From NCBI GenBank assembly GCA_951217055.1, contig OX578280.1:34857628-34921627 (forward strand): a stretch of 64,000 nucleotides of DNA. Direction: 5' to 3'. Positions 33,677 through 44,446 of this stretch are shown here, one piece after another. A model generated the notes under the pieces. It did not search any database. It was not told the DNA's origin and was given only the letters and a program-made list of their open reading frames with translations. Both the position numbers and the translations under genes were made by a program. The DNA is from Gerris lacustris. Its lineage: Eukaryota > Arthropoda > Insecta > Hemiptera > Gerridae. The first letter of the stretch is position 1, and every line of letters begins with the position of its first letter.

Positions 33677-35922
33677 TATGATTTATAATCCTCGTACATA
33701 CGGTTTAAATGCAATATTACAACAAAACAAATGGAGATTAATTTATTATTAAGATTTGATTAGGATTGAAAAAAAAGTAATGTTATTTAGCGCATTACTT
33801 CTAAAGAGATTAGGAATATCGTAGTCAAAGAATAAGAACAGGAAACAATGGTGTTTAATTTAAGAAGCTTACGTATTTTGCACATTTAATAATTCAGAGG
33901 GCTTTGTTTCTAGAAGCCGAATAAAATTATTATATTTACAAGAGGATGGGAGAGAAAACGGCAGAGTTTAAGTTAACCAAATAACAAAGTATAATTCTAG
34001 ACCATAGTTAAGGTCCTCTTAGTGTCTAAATAAGCAGAGGGGAAGCATTTAGGATTTAATTTCTAAGTCTAATTCCCAGATGGGGGAAGAAGACTGACAA
34101 GGCCGGAGGAAGATACCGAGAGAATTATTTCAGTATTGTCCTGAATGATGAATGGGTTCCCAGACTGTTCATTAAGTTTCTACCTTGCCAGGTTAAAAGG
34201 AGGAAGGGGTCACAGAACTTCCCTGACACATTCGTTACGACTGACTTGGAGGGTCCGAAGAAAATTCTTATCTACTAGGAAAAGACCTCTATTATAAAGT
34301 GGAGATTAAATGGGAAAATACCTTTCCGACAGAGTACTGACTCAAGTTTTGCAGTAATAATACTCAGCCTAGGCTGAAAGGGAGACAAAATTAAAAAAAG
34401 AAAAGAAGATAAATCGAGGAATGAAATTAAAAGATGCCGAGGAAGAAACGCCAATCATAAAAAAGAAAGATTAAGAAATAAACGAGATATTACAACTAAG
34501 AAATTTTCAGGGAAACTCAAGATAATTATTGTTTTATTATTTTCCACTTTTCAATCAAAAATGAGCAAGACCTGTCTTTTCATCTAATTTTCGACGTTTT
34601 AAGACGTTAAAAATATTTTGTAGAATTAATCTCAGAGAGAACAATAAAAAAATACTGTCTAAATCTTACTGTCTAAACATAGAAAAGGCCTAAATCTCTA
34701 ATATCTTAATTCTTATTCAAAAATTATTTTTAAACATTCTGGGTTTTGAGATAGTAGCACCGTTTGCTTAAAAGTTCAAATTTTTATTTGTCTTCAAACT
34801 TAATACGTATAGTGTAACATTCTTTTGGTTAAAACTATTTTATTATTACTCAATAACTACAGTACATTTTTATCAACAATATTAAATACTAATGTTCTAG
34901 AAGTGGAGCGTATATCGGATGTAATACAAAAAAATATCATTTAAAGTCGCAATTTTATCTATAAAATATGAGATTCCGATTCCAGCAAATGTCAGCAAAC
35001 TTAATTATATAAGTAGTATATAAGATATTTATTAGAAAAAAATGTTGCCAGACGGACCAAATATACACGAGAATAAAAATATTCCCTGATGTATGAATCG
35101 ATTTCTGTCCAGAATTTATTTTGAATTTAATACTGAAAAATAACAAATGACCTTGTCATAATATAAACATTTTTTTATTCTAATAATTTTTCAGAAACAT
35201 CTTTACCGAGATATTCAGGTTAAACAGTTTGGGTCTAAACATTATTCTAAATAAATAGTTTAGGCTTCGCGGCACCCATTATGTTTTATGTTGGAGGGTG
35301 ACCACAGGATGAGAAGATGATTTGAGCTGAGCTTAGCGCAAATCCGCTTTCCAACGCCCAAGTTCGGTTTAAAAGCTGACTCCGCTTCCCCCTCCACCAC
35401 ATAATTGGTCAACATTTTAGTAGACTCCAGACTTCATACAGTGCGTAATGTAATTACAAGCTTCTCGTCACCTGACAATGGCCCTCTGATACTTTTAAAA
35501 TATTCCATAGCTAGCTGAAAAGGCTGCTACAACAAATTCTATATATGCAAATATTGAATAATAAAATAGGAGTTAAAAAAACAATATTATCGAATACTGT
35601 CAGAACTCATGCATAAAATGTAGATAACATTCAAAGTCAACGTGAAATGCTCAAAGGGATGATAGAGCTATCCATTTTCAGCAATATACTTTTAAACTTG
35701 TATTTCTCAATTTTGAATATACTCGGAAATACCATTATTTCGTCCCAGAAATATTAAATCAAATAAAAACATCCTAAATATATTTCTTTCCCATCATTTT
35801 CCTATGTACGTCTGTTTGAAATTTTAATCAGATGTCTAAAATATTATTATTCTTTTACTTTCATGCAGATATAAATTTTTAGTGGAGCACATAAATTATG
35901 TAAGAATGATTAAGGTGTTATC
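33677..35922. other. Unassigned stretch with a slightly GC-richer patch
   Basis: 34000-34440 has more G/C and few A/T runs than its surroundings and matches no other part of the window. All three plus frames there contain stops, so I do not call an exon. A family C-like fragment (ATATTCCCTGATGTATGAATCGATTTCTGTCC) lies at about 35079-35110. Confidence 0.35.
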
Positions 35923-35949
35923 ACCCTCCCACATTAAATGTGGGAGGGT
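35923..35949. repeat. Perfect 13-bp-arm palindrome
   Basis: ACCCTCCCACATT-A-AATGTGGGAGGGT. It is preceded by GGTGTTATC and followed by AATAA. Possibly the joined ends of an excised or very short MITE. Confidence 0.7.
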
Positions 35950-36984
35950 AATAAACTTTAAATTTTAAACTATTTATTTACTAAAAATAATAGTCAACTC
36001 AACCATCTCCCTTCTCTACCATCCTTATTTGTAAACTAATTGCTTTTTCTAACTCTAGAATTTACTCGATCTATTTATTGTAAAGTCTGAAAATCCGAGA
36101 TGACAACAAAAGAAAAGATTCGGCACTAAGATAATAAACCATAGCACAAAAAAAGAATAAATGTAGGGCCGAATAAGTAAAAATTAATCAATTATTTCCA
36201 GTATGACTATATAATAAAACATTTATAATACAGCTATGTAATACAACATTCATTATTACAGTTATTATTCCGACAATAATAATAACTAGTTGATCAAATT
36301 GTTAAAATTTCATAAGTAAACCACAAAGATCAATAAATATAAAAGTCTATAATAGATACAATTTATATTAGGGATAATAATGAAGACTGCTCTCTAGTTA
36401 TTTTAATTTTTTTTAATATCTAATAATAGTGCTACTTGCGCAATTAAATTATAGGCTTTATCCTATAATTTCACTGTATTAATCTTAGAATACTGGCAAT
36501 AATACTAAATGAAGGCTTCCATATTAATGAATGTTATATCTTAATGCAAATAATTTAGTTCAAATATAATCAAGGGCTAAAATTAATATAGGAGTTAATA
36601 TAATCAATTTAATATATATATGAATAATTAATATGCGCTTAATATCAATTAGAGTCAAACCCCTAATAACAACTTCTAATACTACATTAAATAATATTTT
36701 TAAAAAGAATCTCTTTGTGATGTGGTGTTTTTCATTCATTTAAAAAAATAATTTCGATCCATATTATTAAAAAAATGTGTCAAATTGTAATATTGTGCGA
36801 AGGTTCAAGGCAGCAAGTAGGGGGCAGAGCCCACTAGTCATAAATTAAAATGACAGACATATTATCATGGGTTAAATTGAAAAATATATATAAATAATAA
36901 TGATTATTGGGTTAAAGATTATATGCATGGATGAAAAGGGTACCAGAGTAGATAAAATGGGTAAATGAATAACCACTATAATGG
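35950..36984. other. AT-rich stretch, nothing recognised
   Basis: One GC patch at 36803-36835 (GGCAGCAAGTAGGGGGCAGAGCCCACTAG) carries a short inverted GGGC/GCCC. No gene seen. Confidence 0.4.
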
Positions 36985-37626
36985 GTACCATTAAAAATCG
37001 GTCCGAGATGACTCATACAAACTTTCTCATATAGAGTTCAAAATTACTTTGCCCAGTGTTTTCCATTAATTAATTTTTGAGTGTTTGTAGCGACATTTAA
37101 TTATTATTGGACATACATATCAAAATTTATCATAAAAATAACTTTTCCTCGGCGGGGTATCGAACCCTCAGCAGCGTATAAGCGGAACCGCTCGCCGTCC
37201 GCGAATAAAGCTATTTTCTCAGGAACTAGATTTTTCCCGGGATAACGGCTTATATCGTTAGATTCGTATTTATGTGGACTACAACCGTCTTCGAGAAATA
37301 ATCTTTTTTCATGTTTTTTTCAGAATTTGGGGGTAAAATTTGGGGTTAAAATTTGGAGCTCCCCAAATTTGGAGCTAAAATTCATTTCTCGTTTTCGGCT
37401 TGGGGTATAATTTTTCTGATCCTGTATGCAAAATTTCGTCAAAATCGGCCCAGTGGTTTAGGCTACAGGCGTCTGCACAGACAGACGATACACAGACAAC
37501 AGAAAGACATTTTTTAGAAACCACTTTTTTGGACTCAGGGGACCTCAAAAACGTGTAAATTCATCAAAATCTCAAAATCGAATTTTCGCGCTATCACAAT
37601 ATTGACTCTTTATATGAAAAAGAATA
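36985..37626 (+). repeat. Dispersed repeat family B, longest copy
   Basis: About 640 bp: AAAATCGGTCCGAGATGACTCATACAAACTTTCTCATATAGAG at the left, a tRNA-like insert, then AAATTTGGAGCTAAAATTCATTTCTCG, TTTCGTCAAAATCGGCCCAG and AATTTTCGCGCTATCACAATA. The right end is CTCTTTATATGAAAAAG, the inverse of CTTTCTCATATAGAG, giving short imperfect TIRs. The insert reads, on minus, GAGGGTTCGATACCCCGCCGAGG with a preceding GGCGAGCGGTTCCGC. Confidence 0.75.
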
Positions 37627-37863
37627 AAGGAAGGTCGGTCAAAAAAAATAATAACAAACATGTACGCATATGTAGATTAGAATGCGTTAGATTCCAATAA
37701 TTATCATTATCGTCAAGAATACAGGTTAGTGACAAATTTAAAGTAAAAGGGTAAATTTAAAAAACCTCAACATAAAAGATTGGCAAACATATGACTTTGC
37801 TTCTTAATAGTGAAAAAATATAATGACAGGATAACAGACAGACATAACCAAGAAGAATAGTAG

Positions 37864-38256
37864 TTTAATTTTGAAGGCGATGGACGTGTCAAACATGGTA
37901 TTCTACTCCTTATCTCGACCCCATTTCTGCCCGCCTCTCTAAATGTCTTATCTAAGTACGATTACAAAGTTGGGTTCAGCACATCAAAAACCGTAGGAGC
38001 GCAACTGAGCAAGGTTAAGGATCCGATAGGGCTAGAAAATAAAAGCGGGATATACATAATTGTATGTGGAGATTGCGAATCTAAATACGACGGACTAACG
38101 GGCCGCAATTTCAAAACAAGAGCGAAGGAACACCTGCAACATCTTAGTGGTAGATTCAACCATCACCTCCTTGGGCTTAACCATATACAAGCTCAGCAGA
38201 AAATCGGGCTCCTCCAACTTGCCAAGGACAAAAGCTTGATTCACTGGAGAACTTAA
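37864..38256 (+). pseudogene. Penelope-like retroelement GIY-YIG endonuclease remnant
   Basis: An open frame of 130 codons begins after a TAG and lacks a credible start, so it is the 3' part of a longer ORF. Codon 62 starts GIYIIV, codons 68-71 are CGDC (the paired Cys typical of Penelope-type GIY-YIG), and codons 75-80 are YDGLTG in place of the usual Y-I-G-x-T-G. These are followed by RNFKTRAKEH, which carries the conserved Arg and His. Upstream VGFSTSKTVG and KVKDPIG fit the linker between reverse transcriptase and endonuclease. In the family this domain nicks target DNA. No reverse transcriptase is found, so the copy is 5'-truncated and dead. Confidence 0.8.
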
Positions 38257-38570
38257 CGCAGAGTGGGAGATAAAAATCTAAACAAGCTTTTTTGATAAAA
38301 GCCCAGGCTGGAGCATCTCTTAGAAGTTGCGTTAGTCTTTGAGTTAGTCTTACCCCTTCATTTTATTTTACAATGCAACTCTAGTTCATCCATAATCGGT
38401 AGGCTATTTTAATTACTATTTATTTAACTCTATCTTTGGCTTATTAGTTCAATAATTAATTTATCCCTATTTTTAGTATTTACCGATTAGTTTATTTAAC
38501 TCTTTCATTATTTTACTATTTATTAAACATTTTACTATTTTTTCGTCTTATATACACGAAATTTCCAAGT

Positions 38571-38900
38571 GCTCTATCTCTATAGCACCTAAACCGTTTG
38601 TCTGACGAAAAAACTTAAGGTACCTACATAAATCATAGGCAATTAATTTCTTTGTCAAGGGCCACTTTTATCTTGTTTGTACGTATTCAGTTCTAAACGA
38701 AAAACTAAAATAATATTTAGCCTATTTTAAAATGATTGTCAAATTTCAACAAGCACTATCGCCTAAACCGTTCTTTTAACAAAAATAGCTTAAGAAACAT
38801 ATATATCGTAGGCAATTTAGTGTAGATCACTTTTTACTTTTTTATAGGTACACGTTTCTCCAAGAGAATTTTTTAAATTGTAAGAGAAAAACTGAAAAAT
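38571..38900. repeat. Imperfect tandem pair, ~180 bp units
   Basis: CCTAAACCGTTTGTCTGACGAAAAAACTTAAGG...CATAGGCAATT (38588-38645) recurs as CCTAAACCGTTCTTTTAACAAAAATAGCTTAAG...CGTAGGCAATT (38762-38818). Both are followed by a CACTTTTA...TTGT/TTTT segment and GAAAAACTAAAA / GAAAAACTGAAAA. Diverged, non-coding. Confidence 0.6.
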
Positions 38901-39809
38901 TAACATTTTTTTTCACTTTCCTCAGAACGCATCACTTTTACGGGGTGGCAAAGTTTAAATTCGGAAGCATTCCAAAATAAAATGGACAAAAAAAAGAAAA
39001 AGGAAATGACCACTGTATTATTTTCCAGGATAGGTCTCTTTTTTCACCCAGTGACTGGACTAAATACGGACAAATCATTTTTATAATAATTTATGTAATA
39101 ATTGTCTTTAAATAGTATGATTGTGGAAGTGTTAAAAACAGACCAGGTTCTAAGTCTTGTATAGATCTGGGTTAGGAAGAAAAATTTTGGCCGTATCAGT
39201 TGGGCTTTAGTTATGTCTCAAGGGATTAGGACCTTTCTCAGTTAAAGGATGGCCCATTTGAACCTGTAAAACTAGCTGAGTCTACCTTCTACCGTTTCTT
39301 TTGCCCTGAAACCTATTTGCAGTTTGGGAAAAGCCCAGGAGGATTAGAACAAATAAACATAGAGAACAAAGCGTTTTCTTTATTTTTTTCAAGAGAGGCC
39401 TTAAAATTAATGTGTTTATAAATAACTTTTATAGATCGTACTTATACCAATGTTTCGATGATAACAATAAAATTTTACAAATTTATACCAAAAAGATAAA
39501 GTAAGCTTGATATATTAGAAATAACACATTTAAAATGATAAAAATGCTTCAGATTCAAATTAAATACATAAATGTTTTTTTATTGGAGTCTTTAGGATTC
39601 AGGAGATCGTCCAGATAACTAAATATTCATGTTAAGTACATTAAAGCAACAAATAATTAAATAGAAAAAAATACATAGGTAATGATATAGTACTAAATAT
39701 TTTATTGTAGAAGCAATACTGGTTTCTTAAAAATACAGAAATCTATTTAATATGCATGCTGAATTTTGGAACAATTTGTTTAATGTCAAGTTTGTAAGCT
39801 AAATATAAT
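38901..39809. other. Unassigned stretch
   Basis: 39120-39360 is less AT-biased than its surroundings, but all frames are broken and I see no repeat match. Confidence 0.35.
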
Positions 39810-39850
39810 ACAGTTTGAAGAAGCCCTAGGTGTAAGGGCGAAATATAGCA
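39810..39850 (+). ncRNA. Hammerhead-ribozyme-like motif 4 (one core change)
   Basis: TTGAAGA (39815-39821; C3 of the core is T), stem II GCCCT-AGGTGTA-AGGGC with five perfect pairs, then GAAA (39840-39843). The following ATATA gives a self-complementary ATAT as minimal stem III and A as H17. A weaker CTGAAGA...GAAAC pair without a stem lies at 39906-39926. Confidence 0.4.
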
Positions 39851-39926
39851 AGGTGAAAAGAAGATTTTTATGGTGTAAATTATTATTACCTAATTTAAAA
39901 AAACCCTGAAGAGACCCAAAAGAAAC

Positions 39927-40371
39927 AATACAAATATTGTAGTGTTTTTGTTTAATGAATTGATAAAAAAAAGGGTTCAAAAACTACTTTAGAAAAATAA
40001 ATATAATACAGTTTAGGTTCTACCTCTTTATTCATAAAGAGTGAAGAGCTCTCCATTAAACTAAAATCCACAAACATTTTGGTTGATTAATTAAATTTTA
40101 TTATCCAAATACTTTTGTCGATTTCAAAAGAAAACTTATCCAGTACAAATGAAGTAACCGAGGAAGGCTAACTCGTCCTAACTGACTAACTCTGATTACA
40201 GATGACTATGACATGATACTTATGCCAGGGATCTCTGGTTAACAGGGGAGTTGGCTCTCCTAAAGCAATAATAATTAAGTTAAAATAAATTATCACCACG
40301 GGAACGTCAGGGTACAAAAACTAAAATGAATTTTCTTTATCAACAAAGATTTAAATAGTGTGGCATTAGAG
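39927..40371. other. Unassigned stretch
   Basis: No gene or repeat match recognised. Confidence 0.4.
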
Positions 40372-40545
40372 TTGTAAAGATGGCTAAAAGTATTAAAATA
40401 TTGCATTGTCATCGTGTTCTAAGCTATTCCAAAAGTTTCAATTGTCTAGGTACTCGGGAAGTTAGTTAAAAATTGATTGCAAGATTTGTACTGGACAAAC
40501 AAACAAGAAAGCAAGCTAATAACAACGTAGTAAAAAATACACAAT
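40372..40545 (+). repeat. Family E repeat, 3' fragment
   Basis: AGATGGCTAAAAGTATTAAAATATTGCATTGTCATCGTGTTCTAAGC through ACAAACAAACAAGAAAGCAAGC to AACGTAGTAAAA matches the tail of the copies at 11811 and 62108. The 5' part is missing. Confidence 0.8.
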
Positions 40546-41426
40546 AGAGGTACAGTTGAGCATACTCCAACGTAGTTCCAACAATAAGATATAAGATAAC
40601 TTCAAATGTAGATCCTTCCACATAAATCCTCAGCTGTGACATAACCAGGCAGGGTTGGTTTACTTTAAATTAAATTAGACTTTAGAAACGGCCATTCTAG
40701 AAGAATGCCACCATATGGTGGATACGATAAGATCAAAAATGGCCAGTCGAATGTGTCGAGATTTTAGAACATGTCCTCAATTTCGAGATGTGAACAGGAT
40801 TGTCAATACATGAAAATAAACTAAAGATCTCTTAAACATTAAGAAATGGGGTAGGATAATTAATGGGAGTAATAAATATTTTATAGCAGCAGAAAAGGTA
40901 ACGATAGATTTAAACGAAATAAGATTACAGGGGGGCTTAGAGTTGAATAAATCTGAAATTGATAGGTAGAGAGAGAGGTGGCGATAAGTGGTAAATAAAT
41001 AAAACTGACAGGATGAAACTATCTAGTTCTAACTATTTCCGACAGATGGCATCAGTGTACCAAATCGGGGAGTCCAACAAGTGACAAGTTGAGGCTTGGC
41101 ACCTCTAGATCCCGCTAGTCTTAAACTCGAAAAAAATTGCAAGCAGTAAAAATATACAAAAGTATTTACTATAGTACAATAGCTGGATCAGACCATGATG
41201 GGGAACAATGAATTTGGGTTATGTATTAACGATTCATAAATTATTTGGTAAATAAAAGTATTTATTAGACCTTTTTTTACAAATCTTTTCTTATAGTGTA
41301 ACCTCTTTTTAAGGTTTCTTTTTTTAAATCTTAAGTATGTACTAATATTTGTTATTATTATATTGATTAATATTTAATGTTTCTTCATTGTCTGCTACCA
41401 CGGAAAAAATAGCATATGCTACACAA
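40546..41426. other. Unassigned stretch
   Basis: No coding frame. Contains GATTGTCAATAC- and GTGGCGATAAG-type unique sequence without matches in the window. Confidence 0.4.
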
Positions 41427-41524
41427 CTGTGAAGTGTTTTTTCTTTCCCTTGGCAATATTTACTGTCTCGCTTCGCTCGACAGTAAATTTAATTGCTGCG
41501 GTAAAGAAAAAGCTCACTTCACAG
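41427..41524. mobile_element. 98 bp MITE with nested hairpin
   Basis: Ends CTGTGAAGTGTTTTTTCTTTCCC and GGTAAAGAAAAAGCTCACTTCACAG are inverted. The centre TTTACTGTC-TCGCTTCGCTCGA-GACAGTAAA-like stretch (41459-41487) forms a second perfect stem. Non-coding. Confidence 0.7.
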
Positions 41525-42239
41525 CCTAGTAACATAATATACTACTAAACATATCAATACAAGAATAAAATCTATAGAAGCAGAATAGAATTAAGAGTAT
41601 ATTATTAATTATTCCTGGGTCTGGAAATATTAATATCTAAATAATAATTATTGACAATAATCCAAGTTATAACATTTTGATTAGTATTCTAATTTTAAGT
41701 TGTCAGCAATAATAAGTAGTATCATCTGATATGAACATTTCTTTAACATGTATATAAAAAAGGGGTTTCATTTGGTGTTATTTAACATTTTATAATGTGA
41801 CAAAAAATAACTTGTTTGTTTTACACTTCTTTTTGACATCATGGAAAAACAAAGCAGTACAAAAATCGTCAACTAGTTGAGACTGTTCATCAAAACCACA
41901 AACGCGATACTCCAAAGAAAACCGCATGATATTCAAAATCAAAGAGTAAAATCCCTTTGTAAAAGAAATGGTTAAATTCAAACAACAAATATCCCTTTTC
42001 TTTAGTTTCATTCAGTTATTGAGAGTGTGTTTTAATAAAACTTTTAAAGCAAAACATTCTTACCCATGACTTTTTAAAAAATAATCTAATTTTAATCATA
42101 ATTTTAATAAGAGGAAAACAGAAGCATTTTCTGCCCTATGGAAAAATACTCTAGTAAAATAAATTTTCTAAATAATCTATAACCACTTACCAAGAAAAAG
42201 AAATAACTAAAAGAAAATTTAAGCTAAAAATGTGCTAGT

Positions 42240-42243
<4 letters not shown>
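41525..42243. other. AT-rich stretch, nothing recognised
   Basis: The minus-strand open frame 41790-42011 has no recognisable motif and AT-driven composition; not called. Confidence 0.4.

Positions 42244-42273
<30 letters not shown>
42244..42273. repeat. Poly-A tract (~30)
   Basis: Thirty or so A in a row. No SINE or LINE 3' end is recognisable just upstream. Confidence 0.9.
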
Positions 42274-42275
<2 letters not shown>

Positions 42276-42547
42276 CTAATTAAATGTCTAAATACACAAA
42301 TAAGGACAACAATGCCTAAGAGTCTGAAAAGCCATTCAGTGGAATATAAATTTAAACATCAATATTTATCAGTGTCATTCTGAGAGTGGTGAAGCATTTT
42401 TCTTATGCAAATATATACACGGATAGATCGATAGATCCATTCATTACCCAATCATAAGTATAAATATACATTGCATTTACCTGCAGGTAAATCAGTTTAA
42501 GAAATGGAGAAAAGTAGAGAGATTCTGATCTTTAATGGTATCTAATA

Positions 42548-42590
42548 CCCCCTCCCCCCACCCCCACCCCCCCCCCCTTCCCCTTGGGGG
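42548..42590. repeat. C-rich low-complexity tract with a GGGGG end
   Basis: CCCCCTCCCCCCACCCCCACCC-type sequence and a long C run, closed by TTGGGGG. Could form an i-motif or G-quadruplex on the other strand. Simple sequence. Confidence 0.85.
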
Positions 42591-43526
42591 ACATACAAAA
42601 TAAAGTCCGAAGAGTAAGACCTCATATGCGAATTCAAGGATCATACAAGTTTTGAAAGCATTATACAAAGAAAAAAATATCTGGATTTAGTTATGAATTA
42701 TAAATTTTGGTATGACTGACTGTCCAGGTGACCAGATTAGACCTGTGTCTAAACTTTAAGGCCTGCAGGTTTGTGTGTTCCAGGCTTATGAATTAAAATA
42801 ATATTACCATGGTTTATTGTTTTTTAATTTAATTTCCTTTTTTTAAGGATTAATTTTCAACATTAGATTTTCATCAGTCTTTCCCTCTTTAAAAATATAT
42901 TAATAATTAAATTTCTTATATATGGCTTTCAATCAACTTGACTTTTTATAAATTTGTCGTTATTACTATTGAAAATATAAACTAGATAATTTTAACAGTT
43001 GGTTAAGTCATCCTTACTTAAGTATTGGCACAAGCAGTGTTAATCCTGACCTGTCAATATGTTTTGAGCCTCATCAATCACCCAAAGACCAACGGGTAGT
43101 TGGTCCACGGTAGTTGTAACGGGTAGTTTGCATCCACTATACAAGAGTTTACACATTAGGAGTCTATGCTAAATTTCTGTTTATTTTTTTTTAAGTTTTA
43201 TAAATGCCCAACATAGGCCTCAGACTGACAACGATTTTATTAGAATTCTTTCAAATTAAGTGTACATACTTTTTACAACCTAAACAAATCAATGTCACTA
43301 AACAATTTTTCTAAGAGATTAGATGGTCAATTAGGATTACACATTTTAGGTCTAAGTTAAAAAAAGGTGCCGCAATCTTATGGCAAGCACAATCTTTATA
43401 GTTAAGCAATCTGCTATACGCACATTCATATTGTAGTGCTGAAATGTGAAATAAAAGTTAAATTGTCCACTATAAGAAACAGAGATATTGTAATTAATAA
43501 ATTAATAGTAAAAAAAATTTTTAAAA
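42591..43526. other. Unassigned stretch
   Basis: AAGACCAACGGGTAGTTGGTCCACGGTAGTTGTAACGGGTAGTTTG at about 43084-43130 repeats CGGGTAGTT and folds on TTGGTC/GACCAA. Otherwise nothing. Confidence 0.4.
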
Positions 43527-43787
43527 ACAAGCTTTTATTCGCATTCTTCTCAGCAAACCTTTTCATTTGATACCCATATCATGGGTGTGCTTAAAAAATA
43601 ACTAGTCTGCTATCTTGGTCGGTCCATCATATTGGATTTAGAACGAAGTCACTTAGCCCATGCATTGTCATCCAAACTAAACGTGAAAGCAAAATTTCAA
43701 TTCAATCGGTTGAGACTAACTGCTTTAAAATTCAGTTGCAAGATATATGTTTGCATACAAACATTGCACGTAAAAATAAAAGCTTGT
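43527..43787. mobile_element. Family I element, copy 2
   Basis: Second copy of 29905-30183, with ends ACAAGCTTTTAT and TAAAAGCTTGT. It lacks the ACATACAT run. The open frame 43632-43844 is internal to it. Confidence 0.75.
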
Positions 43788-44414
43788 AAAAAAGAAAATT
43801 TTATTCAAATAAGAATTTATGAGCAAAAAAAGGGGACCAGTTAGTCAATAATAATTACAGTTTATTTCCCAAAGAGGTAAAACATGTTCTACACATACTT
43901 AATAGTTACAATGAGATGGTTAAAGCGGATAAACTGACAATTTTATAAAAACGTGATGATGCACCTATTAATATATAGAATATATATATTAAATTCAAAT
44001 TTATATTGAGGCAGACTTATTGATACATGTTAATAGAACCACAAACCTAAATACACAAATGTGTTTGTGTACAACCATATTACACTAAGTGAGGCTTAAA
44101 ACTCAACTGTTAGAGGAGAAATATGACAAGAACATGTAGTTACCCTTCCACGTCTAGCCACTCAATCATCCTCAACTTGATTGTTATAATAGAAATTGAT
44201 GTATTGAACTCTCTAAAGATATAGCAAACAGGGGGTGTATACTAAAGATTTACCACAGCACTTAAGACAAAGTATACAATCCTTATCTCTTACTTCAGTA
44301 GAACTAAATTAATGATGTGCAAACACTTTATCTTTTTAAAATAATCATTTCAAGTGCTTTTTATCAAATTGCATAATTAAAGTTTCCTAAACTTTAAGTT
44401 CCCTAGCTTTTAGG

Positions 44415-44416
<2 letters not shown>
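43788..44416. other. AT-rich stretch, nothing recognised
   Basis: No coding or repeat signal. Confidence 0.4.

Positions 44417-44444
<28 letters not shown>
44417..44444. repeat. Poly-A tract (~28)
   Basis: Homopolymer of A; no identifiable retroposon body upstream. Confidence 0.9.

Positions 44445-44446
<2 letters not shown>

Noticed and set aside
34000..34440. Possible unique exon in a GC-richer patch
   Set aside because: Stops occur in all frames at short intervals and no splice-bounded frame stood out by eye.
4290..37200. True tRNA genes at the several box-B-like sites
   Set aside because: None has a complete cloverleaf with acceptor stem and anticodon arm; all lie in repeats and are best read as SINE parts.
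39906..39926. Second hammerhead-like motif CTGAAGA...GAAAC
   Set aside because: The nine bases between the core parts cannot form stem II.
42244..44444. Poly-A tracts as LINE or SINE 3' tails
   Set aside because: No recognisable retroposon body or target duplication upstream of either tract.
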